Part shown: positions 1-8,036 of the stretch, piece by piece | Layout: each line of letters begins with the position of its first letter | Numbering within the stretch: position 1 is the stretch's first letter | The notes under the pieces: generated by a model | Seen by the model: only the letters and a program-made list of their open reading frames with translations | Databases searched by the model: none | Told to the model about the DNA's origin: nothing | Program-made: the position numbers and the translations under genes | Source of the DNA: M3007 sp044350415 | GTDB lineage: Bacteria; Bacteroidota; Bacteroidia; Chitinophagales; Saprospiraceae | Length of the DNA stretch: 22,123 bases | Direction: 5' to 3' | Assembly (NCBI GenBank): GCA_044350415.1 | Contig: JBILHQ010000092.1 | Location: forward strand, 1-22,123

Positions 1-391
1 CCCCTCTTTCGGCCCCTCTTAAATCACTGCTCTATAGATATATTTCCTGACCCGTAAATCAGCGCTTTTTTTTCAGAAAATCTTCTCGCGTTGTCACCTG
101 CCGGGCCTTGTAATGGCTGGTTTAAAAAGCCGTTTTTGCTGCCATTTCCTTGTTTTTTTAACTTTATTTTATTCATTTTTTTAGAGAATACGCTATTTGA
201 CAGCGATTTTTTTCTAAAAATGTTTGCGTTTTAAATATTTGGTAATCAAGTATTTAAATATTTTAAATTGCGGTTTTTGCGGCTTTTTTATGATCTAATT
301 TTTGAAAATGCTGTCCTTTTTTTGATAATCGTCCGCCTCACCTTTGCAACATCAAAAGGGGAACATTGCCCTGCAAAAAATTAAAATAATT
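1..391. other. AT-rich non-coding leader
   Basis: No convincing gene is visible here. The stretch is rich in T and A runs. It begins with a C-rich segment, and the decamer CCCCTCTTAA at 13-22 also occurs in the 24-bp tandem array at the far end of the window. A weak Bacteroidota promoter candidate lies just before the first gene: TTTG at 321-324 and CACCTTTG at 339-346, one mismatch from TAnnTTTG, with a spacing of about 14 bases that is shorter than usual. Confidence 0.5.
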
Positions 392-829
392 ATGAGAGAA
401 ACTGTCATTGTTAAACAAAATTCGGTTCAATTCCGACACCCCAGTACCAACGTGAATAATGCCATCAAATCGGATGTGATTTTGGGATCTCCAAGTGCCC
501 GCTGCAACGGAGTAGGTATTTGTCGGGTAATGGGAACTGGAGCATTTCCCACTGCATCGTGTCCAAGGGTGAATGCCGTTCTCAGTGTTACGCCCGGTGG
601 TGATGTCCGGTTCTCCTTTCAAAAAAGTGACCTGACGCCTGAGCAGATGAAAACCCACTTCCAATGGGGATTCTTCAGTGTAGTTGAGCCATACAGGGTT
701 TCTGCCCGCCTGTGCAAACAAATCAACTGGAAGTCTGGCTGGATTTACCCCGGAACTTACCAGGTTTGGGAAACGGGCTCCACGCTCACAGTGGTTTTCA
801 GTAAGAAAAGAGCACAGTTGACTGATTAG
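392..829 (+). CDS. Small hypothetical protein, 145 residues
   Basis: I do not recognise a family. The frame is open from 344, but the ATG at 392 (protein starting MRETVIVKQN) is preferred because the upstream extension is low-complexity and A-rich. The middle holds three cysteines (ARCNGVGICR, then TASCPR) and a fourth lies further on (RLCKQI). The second half reads as a beta-rich segment with several aromatic residues. There is no signal peptide or membrane segment. It sits 71 bases upstream of the giant T9SS protein in the same direction, so the two may be co-transcribed. A long antisense frame (338-871) covers the same region but has a less protein-like composition. Function unknown; that it is a real gene is an inference from composition and frame. 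Confidence 0.55.
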   Translation: MRETVIVKQNSVQFRHPSTNVNNAIKSDVILGSPSARCNGVGICRVMGTGAFPTASCPRVNAVLSVTPGGDVRFSFQKSDLTPEQMKTHFQWGFFSVVEPYRVSARLCKQINWKSGWIYPGTYQVWETGSTLTVVFSKKRAQLTD

Positions 830-900
830 CAGCACATTGAAAACATTGGAATAAATTAAAAAATATAGCATATTACCATCTCTATAAATAATCTGAAATT

Positions 901-3900
901 ATGAATCGCTTATTCTCATTTTTCATTCCCATCTATTTTCTCTTGGCGTTCAAGTTGTGGACACCATTTATTCACACCGATGTTGTGAAAGACATTTCAC
1001 CCATTCCAATTACTTTTTCAAAAGTATTTAATGAAAATATCGGTATATCTAATAGTGCACCGATGATGATTACCATTGTTATGGGCACCAACAGCCCTGT
1101 TTGCAGCGGTTCTACTTTAGATATACACGCAACGCCATCCAGTGGAACAGCTCCTTATACTTATGCCTGGGCAGGACCAAATGGATTTACCTCCAATTCA
1201 GGAACTTCAAGTATTGCCAATGTCGCGCCTGCCGCTACAGGCACCTACACCGTTACCGTTACGGATTTTACAGCCGCCACAGCCACAGGAACTATCGCTG
1301 TTACCGTAAATGCTGCAACTACTGTAAATGCAGGTCCTAATCAGGTTCTTTGCCGCAATACCAATGCGCAATTGGCTGGTTCATTTGGTGGTGGCGCCTC
1401 TTCTGCCGGATGGACAGCATCAGTGGGCGGAGGGAGTTTTCTTCCCAATCCATCATCGATGAACGCTCAATATGATCCACCCAATAACTATTCTGGTAAT
1501 ATTATTCTTACATTAACCACTAACGATCCTACAGGCCCCTGCGGAGCAGTCGCTGATCAGGTGTTACTTCAATATGGTGACCCTGCTGCTATGGTTTGCA
1601 ACGATGCGGTATTTTTAGCCATGGATGAAGACTGCGCTGTGGATATCAGTCCTGATATGTTGTTGGAAGGCAGTCCCTTGTACGAATTATATTCAGTGAC
1701 TATTTTCACCCAGCAGGGCGTAAATCTTGGCAACCACATAACAAACCAGCAGGTTGGTTCTACCTTAATCGGGCGTGTTACAGACAATTGTAACGGTAAT
1801 ATTTGTTATTCCTCCATTCAGGTTGGCGACAATTTGGCACCAGTGATTACCTGCCAGAATTTTACAGTACCTTGCGCGCTGACCAATCATGACCCCAACT
1901 ATATGCGCGATGCATTGGGTATTGCCGCCGCAATTCCTAATGTAATAGAAAATTGCAGTAATTATACGTTGACTAAATTTGATACCTGGGTCAATCTGGA
2001 TTGTGGTGATATATTTCAAGGTCAATCCAACCTGAGTGGGTACATCAAGCGTATCTGGACGGCCAAAGATGCTTATAACAATAGTGCCAGTTGCACGCAG
2101 TACATCTATTTTGAGCGGCCCAATATTTTTGAAATCCAGTTGCCGTTAGATGCTACAGTAAGTTGTGTTACCATGAATACCAATCCAATGGCAACTGGTG
2201 TGCCATACATCGCATCACATGGACATCAGTTTCCGCTTTATCCTGATAATGGATACTGTGAGATAAGTGTCACCAAGGTTGACCAGGTAGTATCTTCCTG
2301 TGTCGGACAGCAATCAATAATCCGGACGTGGACAATTTTTGATCTTTGTCTGGGCTATTCTGTAGCTCCTCCGGCGAATCCGATTGTTTATGTTCAATTG
2401 ATTAATATCACCGACTTAGCAGGTCCGACCTTAAGTTGCCCAACCAATTTGACGGTCAGCACTGATGCCTTAAACTGCTGCGCTACAGTAGATCTGCCCG
2501 ATGTGATCATGCTTGACGGTTGTTCTTATGTATCGGATGTCGCTGCTATCATCGTTTCGCTGAACCCTTTTACGGGCGATACCACCAATATACAAGTTGT
2601 TCTTGGGTCACTTTCGTCTTTCCCTGGCAATAACCTGTCTATCAAAGACACTCTTGCTGTATTCCCGAATTCCCCATGTCTTGGCATCGGCCAACACATA
2701 GTGACTTACCAGGGCGAAGATGCCTGTGGCAATGTTGGAACATGTTCATTTCGGATTACGGTTTCCGATGGTACGCCACCGCTGGCAGTATGCGATGAGT
2801 ATACACAAGTAGTATTGGGTATCGACGGAATGGCTTTTGTCAATGCTGCAACTTTTGACGACGGATCGTATGATAATTGCAGTCCTGTCAATTTCAAGAT
2901 ACGCAGGTTGAAACCCAATACCTGCCAGTCTAATGACCTGTTTTATGATACAGTGAAATTCTGTTGCGAAGATACTGGCGATACGATTGAGGTAATCCTG
3001 AGGGTTTATGATATTCCTTTACCCACAGGTGCTGTTGGTCTTGATTTTGGCGAACAGCATTTCAATGATTGTATCGTCCAGGTATATGTAGAAGACCGGC
3101 TAAAGCCTGTATGTGTACCACCTGCTAACGTAACGGTGAGTTGCGAAAATTTTGATCCCAGTCTTTGGGCGCATGGTCAGCCTGCTGCTTACGATAATTG
3201 CTGCCTGGACACGATCAAAACGACGGTCAATTACAATTCATTTGATACCGTTTGTAATAAAGGAACCATTATCAGGACCTTCAGGGCTTTTGATTGCTAT
3301 GGCAACTCTAATTCCTGTACCCAGCGTATCATAGTTACTTATGAACAAAACTATTTCATTAAGTTCCCTAATGATGCGATTGTTACGGTGTGTGACGGGA
3401 CTGGTGCATTTGGAGAGCCTTCATTTTACGGAGAGAACTGTGAACTGTTAGCCACCTCTTATTCCGACGCAGTGTATACAGTTGTCCCTGATGCCTGCTA
3501 CAAAATTGAACGTACCTGGACCATTATTAACTGGTGCAAATACGACCCAAATGGCACTTGTATCTATGTGCCCAACCCTAGCCCTAATGCAACCGCTAAC
3601 AATTCATCGAACTTACCCGGACCAACAGTGTCGCCTTATGGCACCGCAGCGCCATGGGCACCGACCAATGTGAAAATTAGTTCAACTGACCAATCAGCGA
3701 CTAATTATTCGACTTTTTTCGATCCGAATGCAAATTGTTACAAGTACAAACAGATTATTAAAATCATTGACGGTCAGAAACCAACCATAGCTTGTCCTGC
3801 TTCGCCGAGTCCATTTTGCGATAATACGGACAATGATGGAACACTTTGGAATGCCAATATTTTTGTGGATGCTAATAATGGCCATAATTTATGTGAAGGT

Positions 3901-5883
3901 CCTGCAGATGTTTGTGCAACTGGTACGGACGCTTGTTCAGGCGCAAATGTCTCCTTCCATTACCTGTTATTCCTTGATTTGAACAACGATGGTGTAATGG
4001 AAACGGTAGTCAACAGCAATAATCCACCTGCATACGGCACCGTGAATTACGGCAATGCGACTAATCCAAGTTATAATGGTGGTATATCCACTCCATTCGA
4101 CAACAGGAGTGTTTCCCAGAACCAAAAGTATGGCTGGGGTTTACAAACCTCTACTGTAGGAAATAATGTAACCGCTTGTATCAAATGGAATACATCTGGT
4201 AATCCGGGCAACTATGTAACTCCGCAATTCCCCCTGGGTAATCATAAGGTGAAATGGTTTATCACCGATGGTTGCGGCAACGAAAATGTCTGCGAGTATG
4301 CCATTAGTGTAAGAGACTGCCAAATACCTCATGTGACCTGTATCAATGGCCTGACGATCAATATGATGCAGGTAGGAATGATTGAGATGTTTGCAACACA
4401 GTTTTTACTGCACACTGATGATAATTGTACACCTTCGAACCTGATCAAAATCGCTATCCGGAAATCGGGAACAGGAGCTGGCTTTCCAACCAATCCGAAC
4501 GGTACACCACAAACGAGTGTATCCTTCTCCTGTGCAGAACTGGGTACGCAATTAGTAGAAATATGGGCCCAGGATCAATACGGAAATGCTGATTTCTGCG
4601 AAACCTATGCCATTGTACAGGATAATGCAGGTGTCTGCGGCCAAAATGTGACTGTAGCAGGAGCGATCAATACAGAGAATGGAAGTGGCGTGGAAGAAAC
4701 GACTGTTCAGTTGAGCAGCGCAGCGGGTAACGGATTACCAGACCTGGAAGTCTTTAACTGGTCTGATTTTACGGGCACATTCAACTTCAACCACGTGTTA
4801 CCGATGGCCTCTAATTATGTCGTGACGCCGCTGAAAGATAATGACCCGTTGAATGGGGTGACCACTTATGACCTTGTATTGATGAGCCGGCACATTTTGG
4901 GGCTCGAACCACTTAATACGCCTTATAAACTGATCGCAGCAGACATTAATAAGTCCGGAACTATTACCACTTTTGATATTGTCGAATTGCGGAAACTGAT
5001 TCTTGGCACTTATCTGGAGTTGCCGAATAACGCATCCTGGCGCTTTATTGCCGAAAACTATACGTTCCCGAATTTGGAAAACCCATTTGTGGAAACACTG
5101 CCGGAAAACAAAAGTTATTCAACTACCATGCAGGATATGATGGAAGAAAACTTCGTGGCAGTGAAAATCGGTGATGTGGATGATACCAATGTTCCGAACA
5201 ACTTCACTTCGATGGACGAAAGAACTGACGGAATGGCCTACTTTGAAGTGGAAGACCAGGATGTTCGGCCGGGTGAATTAGTTACTGCTAAGTTGCAGTG
5301 TACCGATGAAATCCTGGGCTATCAGCTGACGTTGCAATTGGGTGATGTGGAAATACTCAATATATTCCCTGGAGAAGGACAAAGTGAAGAAAATTTTGCG
5401 ATGTTCCCTGATAAAAAAGCGATTACCAGCAGTTGGGACGGCCATGCAGCGCCTTCGTTTAAAGTGCAGTTCAAATCTAATGTCGCAGCCAAACTCAGCG
5501 ACCTGATGTCGATCTCCAGTACAATAACGAAAGCAGAAGGATACGGATTGGCAGCGGAAAAACTGGATATTGGTCTGCGCTTTACTTCAGCCAATGGTGT
5601 ATCCACACTTGCAGGGGTAGGGTTCGAATTATACCAAAATCAACCGAATCCATTTCTGAACAAAACGGTAATCGGTTTCCACCTTCCGGAGGCTGCCGAT
5701 GTTAAACTGACCATATTCGACGAAAGTGGACGTACAATTTTGACCCAAAACGGCACTTATTCCCGTGGGTACAACAGGGTACTGATTGATACTGAAAAAA
5801 TGGAGGCTAATGCGTCGTTGCTTTACTACCGGGTGGAAACACCAAAGTACAATGCAACACGTAAAATGATCAAGACGAAATAA
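901..5883 (+). CDS. Giant secreted T9SS protein with Ig/HYR-like modules and dockerin-like repeats
   Basis: A 1660-residue protein, probably surface-anchored or secreted. A hydrophobic N-terminus (residues 4-22) serves as the signal peptide. Residues about 55-135 form a PKD/Ig-like module (YTYAW, then GTYTVTVTD), followed by a second Ig-like module to about 225. From about 225 to 1260 come repeated cysteine-rich modules of the HYR-like type common in Saprospiria; recurring signatures are a Pro-x-x-x-Cys start, DNC-type motifs and Arg-Thr-Trp/Phe near Cys-Thr-Gln ends. Two dockerin-like segments lie at about 1312-1334 and 1347-1369 (DINKSGTITTFDIVELRKLI), followed by a cohesin-like beta segment. 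The last 85 residues, from YQNQPNPF, match a T9SS type A sorting domain. Role: likely adhesion, matrix or surface scaffold; no catalytic motif was seen. A terminator follows at 6066. Confidence 0.9.
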   Translation: MNRLFSFFIPIYFLLAFKLWTPFIHTDVVKDISPIPITFSKVFNENIGISNSAPMMITIVMGTNSPVCSGSTLDIHATPSSGTAPYTYAWAGPNGFTSNSGTSSIANVAPAATGTYTVTVTDFTAATATGTIAVTVNAATTVNAGPNQVLCRNTNAQLAGSFGGGASSAGWTASVGGGSFLPNPSSMNAQYDPPNNYSGNIILTLTTNDPTGPCGAVADQVLLQYGDPAAMVCNDAVFLAMDEDCAVDISPDMLLEGSPLYELYSVTIFTQQGVNLGNHITNQQVGSTLIGRVTDNCNGNICYSSIQVGDNLAPVITCQNFTVPCALTNHDPNYMRDALGIAAAIPNVIENCSNYTLTKFDTWVNLDCGDIFQGQSNLSGYIKRIWTAKDAYNNSASCTQYIYFERPNIFEIQLPLDATVSCVTMNTNPMATGVPYIASHGHQFPLYPDNGYCEISVTKVDQVVSSCVGQQSIIRTWTIFDLCLGYSVAPPANPIVYVQLINITDLAGPTLSCPTNLTVSTDALNCCATVDLPDVIMLDGCSYVSDVAAIIVSLNPFTGDTTNIQVVLGSLSSFPGNNLSIKDTLAVFPNSPCLGIGQHIVTYQGEDACGNVGTCSFRITVSDGTPPLAVCDEYTQVVLGIDGMAFVNAATFDDGSYDNCSPVNFKIRRLKPNTCQSNDLFYDTVKFCCEDTGDTIEVILRVYDIPLPTGAVGLDFGEQHFNDCIVQVYVEDRLKPVCVPPANVTVSCENFDPSLWAHGQPAAYDNCCLDTIKTTVNYNSFDTVCNKGTIIRTFRAFDCYGNSNSCTQRIIVTYEQNYFIKFPNDAIVTVCDGTGAFGEPSFYGENCELLATSYSDAVYTVVPDACYKIERTWTIINWCKYDPNGTCIYVPNPSPNATANNSSNLPGPTVSPYGTAAPWAPTNVKISSTDQSATNYSTFFDPNANCYKYKQIIKIIDGQKPTIACPASPSPFCDNTDNDGTLWNANIFVDANNGHNLCEGPADVCATGTDACSGANVSFHYLLFLDLNNDGVMETVVNSNNPPAYGTVNYGNATNPSYNGGISTPFDNRSVSQNQKYGWGLQTSTVGNNVTACIKWNTSGNPGNYVTPQFPLGNHKVKWFITDGCGNENVCEYAISVRDCQIPHVTCINGLTINMMQVGMIEMFATQFLLHTDDNCTPSNLIKIAIRKSGTGAGFPTNPNGTPQTSVSFSCAELGTQLVEIWAQDQYGNADFCETYAIVQDNAGVCGQNVTVAGAINTENGSGVEETTVQLSSAAGNGLPDLEVFNWSDFTGTFNFNHVLPMASNYVVTPLKDNDPLNGVTTYDLVLMSRHILGLEPLNTPYKLIAADINKSGTITTFDIVELRKLILGTYLELPNNASWRFIAENYTFPNLENPFVETLPENKSYSTTMQDMMEENFVAVKIGDVDDTNVPNNFTSMDERTDGMAYFEVEDQDVRPGELVTAKLQCTDEILGYQLTLQLGDVEILNIFPGEGQSEENFAMFPDKKAITSSWDGHAAPSFKVQFKSNVAAKLSDLMSISSTITKAEGYGLAAEKLDIGLRFTSANGVSTLAGVGFELYQNQPNPFLNKTVIGFHLPEAADVKLTIFDESGRTILTQNGTYSRGYNRVLIDTEKMEANASLLYYRVETPKYNATRKMIKTK

Positions 5884-5934
5884 TAACCTATCAGGTATTT
5901 AACGCATAAGACTTCTTAATCTTACTGAGGAAAT

Positions 5935-5962
5935 GCGGTGTGCTCCCCATTTTTCACACCGC
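5935..5962 (+). terminator. Hairpin downstream of the giant gene
   Basis: An 8-bp perfect inverted repeat, GCGGTGTG (5935-5942) with CACACCGC (5955-5962), encloses a 12-base loop 51 bases after the stop codon. Only a broken T-tract follows, so it is either a weak terminator or an mRNA 3' end stabiliser ahead of the stronger terminator at 6066. Confidence 0.45.
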
Positions 5963-6033
5963 TTCCTTCAGCTTAATCTTTTTGAGATGGTAAGGCAGCA
6001 TTTTAGCGGCGAAGTAATTTCGACCCACAACCT

Positions 6034-6062
6034 CAAGAATTAAATCCACGATTTAATTCTTG
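6034..6062. repeat. 12-bp AT-rich inverted repeat
   Basis: CAAGAATTAAAT (6034-6045) and ATTTAATTCTTG (6051-6062) pair perfectly around a 5-base loop. It lies four bases before the GC-rich terminator stem, so the 3' UTR would carry two stacked hairpins. It could be part of the terminator or a protein-binding palindrome. Confidence 0.6.
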
Positions 6063-6065
6063 ATG

Positions 6066-6104
6066 AAGCCCCTCCCGGTCGCGGGAGGGGCTTTTCTGTT
6101 TTTT
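6066..6104 (+). terminator. Strong intrinsic terminator
   Basis: A perfect 12-bp stem, AAGCCCCTCCCG (6066-6077) with CGGGAGGGGCTT (6082-6093), has a GTCG tetraloop and is followed by a T-rich tail. This is a textbook rho-independent terminator. It separates the giant T9SS gene from the serine hydrolase. Confidence 0.9.
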
Positions 6105-6124
6105 AACAGGCGGGTAACTTATAG

Positions 6125-6154
6125 TTGGCAGACCACTTAGTGCAGTTACCTTTA
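6125..6154 (+). promoter_or_regulatory. Bacteroidota-type promoter of the serine hydrolase gene
   Basis: TTG at 6125-6127 is followed, after 19 bases, by TACCTTTA at 6147-6154, one base off the TAnnTTTG consensus. The spacing is the one expected for Bacteroidota sigma factor promoters. The box ends only four bases before the ATG at 6159, so transcription would start at or very near the start codon. Confidence 0.5.
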
Positions 6155-6158
6155 CCGC

Positions 6159-7337
6159 ATGAATCTGAATTTTCGTTTATGGGCCGGGTTTTTCCTGTTG
6201 CCGCTCTTATCGTGTAACACGGATGAACCCCGAAATACTGCTATTCTTGCTCATACTCCTGTACCCATGGATGCGCAGGCTCTTAAAGGAGCAATGAATT
6301 ACGACCATTATTTCAGGAATGCGATGCGGGAAACACAGGCGATTGGCGCTGCAGTGGCTATCGTCAAGGACAGCCAGATCGTGTGGCTCCAGGGCTATGG
6401 TTTCCGCAATGCCTCCACTAAAACACCCGTAACACCTCATACCGTGTTCCGCATCGGCTCGTTATCTAAAGGATTTACGGGCGTATTATCGGGTATCATG
6501 GTGCAGCGTGGCTTATTACACTGGGACGATAAGGTGGTGCAGTATATTCCGGCGTTTCACCTGAAGGACAAAGCGCAAGGTAACCGCGTTACGCTCAAAC
6601 ATATCCTTTCGCACACTACCGGCCTGCCTTATCATGCGTATACCAACCTGATCGAGGAAGGTTTTGATTTGAATACCATTATTACAGACTATTTCCCCCA
6701 ATCGCCGGTCTGTGGAAAAGAAGGCGAGTTCTATGCTTACCAAAATGCCGCATTTTGCCTGTCAGGAGAAATGATGGAGCAGGTGACGGGGCTTTCTTTT
6801 ACCGAATTAATTCAAAAAAATATTTTCACTCCGGCAGGAATGAAGGACGCTTCTGTTACTTTTGAAGCCATGGAAAGCATGCCCGACAAAGCACTGCCGC
6901 ACACCTGGACGGGTGCTTCATGGGTACCTCAAACCATCGAAACCTGTTATTATAACGCACCAGAGGCGGGTGGAGTGAACGCCAGTATCTCTGATATGGC
7001 ACAATGGCTGAAAGTATTATTGGGCGAACGACCCGATATCGTAGCGTCAACTACCCTGGATGAAGTATTCACGCCGGTGGTCAAAACCGGTAACGAACGC
7101 CGTATCCAGCGTGGATGGATTGATCGCGATGAAGCATCCTATGCGCTGGGATGGCGGGTGATTGAACACCAGGGCAATACAATTATTTACCATGGCGGTT
7201 ATGTCAATGGATATCGGGGAGAGATCGCATTCGACCGGAAAAAAGGTATCGGAATTTGTGTGTTATTTAATGGGCAGACACCACTGGCGAATGATTGTAT
7301 TGAGCAATTTTTTTTAGCTATGAGTTATGAGTTATGA
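6159..7337 (+). CDS. Beta-lactamase-family serine hydrolase, lipoprotein
   Basis: A 392-residue protein of the class C beta-lactamase/PBP4*-like family (EstB, D-aminopeptidase relatives), which hydrolyse amide or ester bonds through an acyl-serine intermediate. A signal peptide ends in the lipobox LLSC with Cys19, so the protein is probably anchored on the periplasmic side of a membrane. The three family motifs are present: Ser101-Leu-Ser-Lys104 (nucleophile and general base), Tyr194-Gln-Asn196, and His345-Gly-Gly347 in the KTG position. Length is normal. The substrate cannot be told from sequence. The last five residues (MSYEL) and the stop codon are encoded by a 7-bp tandem repeat, so the native C-terminus may have been altered by repeat expansion. 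It stands alone between a terminator and a 439-base gap. Confidence 0.9.
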   Translation: MNLNFRLWAGFFLLPLLSCNTDEPRNTAILAHTPVPMDAQALKGAMNYDHYFRNAMRETQAIGAAVAIVKDSQIVWLQGYGFRNASTKTPVTPHTVFRIGSLSKGFTGVLSGIMVQRGLLHWDDKVVQYIPAFHLKDKAQGNRVTLKHILSHTTGLPYHAYTNLIEEGFDLNTIITDYFPQSPVCGKEGEFYAYQNAAFCLSGEMMEQVTGLSFTELIQKNIFTPAGMKDASVTFEAMESMPDKALPHTWTGASWVPQTIETCYYNAPEAGGVNASISDMAQWLKVLLGERPDIVASTTLDEVFTPVVKTGNERRIQRGWIDRDEASYALGWRVIEHQGNTIIYHGGYVNGYRGEIAFDRKKGIGICVLFNGQTPLANDCIEQFFLAMSYEL

Positions 7338-7343
7338 GTTATG
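7320..7343 (+). repeat. ATGAGTT heptamer tandem repeat over a stop codon
   Basis: Three perfect copies of ATGAGTT (7320-7340) plus a partial ATG. The stop codon of the serine hydrolase (TGA, 7335-7337) lies inside it. Because 7 is not a multiple of 3, the array places TGA in successive frames. Related heptamers occur at 13359-13380 and 21838-21872. Confidence 0.85.
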
Positions 7344-7776
7344 TTGTGTCGACTGTAGGGTGTTTGGGGGTGTAATTTCAATCACTGTGCTGTTTTTTAC
7401 TATATTATTTCAGATCTGATCTGCCTCCCCAAAGGCTTTAAACCTTCATGGAGGTAGGTTGCCCGGAAACCTGAATATTATTTTATTGTTTGCCGGCTGT
7501 GACCAGTATGGTCGTCAGCAAAAAAAATAAAGTAAGTAAGTTTTTTATTTTATACAGATATGTTTTCTTAATCCCGGACAAGATATGAATAATATGCGGT
7601 GCTGTGTTTCGACTTCCTCCGCAACAGCACCTATTTCAAACTGCTGACGATGTTTAACCCGGCAACGTTTGGCAGCGCATCTGGTTTTTTCTAAAAAACA
7701 GATTAATTTTTTAACAGAGCAAACCTTTTTCCAAAATCCCTCGTCTTCTTGAATATTCACATTAAATGAATAGGCT
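7338..7776. other. Intergenic region upstream of the peptide gene
   Basis: No gene is supported in these 439 bases. Visible structures are a 13-base palindrome CAGATCTGATCTG (7411-7423), a bulged hairpin at 7496-7519 (GCTG/CAGC enclosing GACC/GGTC), and an 8-bp inverted repeat GGTGCTGT/ACAGCACC (7598-7605 and 7624-7631). These could be operator sites or leader structures for the peptide gene at 7777. No riboswitch class is recognisable and no good TAnnTTTG box was found. Confidence 0.4.
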
Positions 7777-7980
7777 ATGAAAATTTCAAAATCATTATTA
7801 CAAGCAATCCTGGTCGGGGTGGTCGTCAGCTCCGCCGCCACCTCCTGCGAAAAAATTCAGGACGCTAACGAAACGATTCTCGAAAGAACCGAGGGTAGTA
7901 TCCTGGATCCGCTATTACCCGAGCCCCAGCCTCAGACGCTACCGGGTTTTTACAATTGCCAAACTTGTGGTATGGGTTAA
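7777..7980 (+). CDS. Candidate RiPP precursor peptide with C-terminal CxxCGMG core
   Basis: A 67-residue peptide. Residues 1-24 look like a secretion signal: Lys2/Lys5, then a hydrophobic stretch (LLQAILVGVVV) and ATSC with Cys24, a poor lipobox. Residues 25-56 form an acidic, proline-rich linker (DPLLPEPQPQTLP). The peptide ends with Phe58-Tyr59-Asn60-Cys61-Gln62-Thr63-Cys64-Gly65-Met66-Gly67. A DUF692/MNIO oxidase gene starts 56 bases downstream on the same strand. MNIO enzymes are known to modify cysteines in short peptides (methanobactin, 3-thiaglutamate, chryseobasin, bufferins), so Cys61 and Cys64 are the likely modified residues. The architecture recalls the Chryseobacterium ChrA substrate as I remember it. 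Alternative: an ordinary small lipoprotein, which would not explain the neighbour or the C-terminal CxxC motif. Confidence 0.75.
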   Translation: MKISKSLLQAILVGVVVSSAATSCEKIQDANETILERTEGSILDPLLPEPQPQTLPGFYNCQTCGMG

Positions 7981-8036
7981 AAAAATAAACATTCCCCATT
8001 CAACATTGGACCAAAACGAATTGCATACAACCTTCT

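Noticed and set aside
338..871. 177-residue minus-strand open frame covering the first small gene
   Set aside because: It is antisense to a frame with more protein-like composition, starts in AT-rich sequence and has no recognisable domain. One of the two must be a shadow and the plus-strand frame is favoured.
7411..7631. Riboswitch or structured leader RNA upstream of the peptide gene
   Set aside because: Three short inverted repeats are present, but none fits a riboswitch class I can recognise; kept only as possible operator sites.
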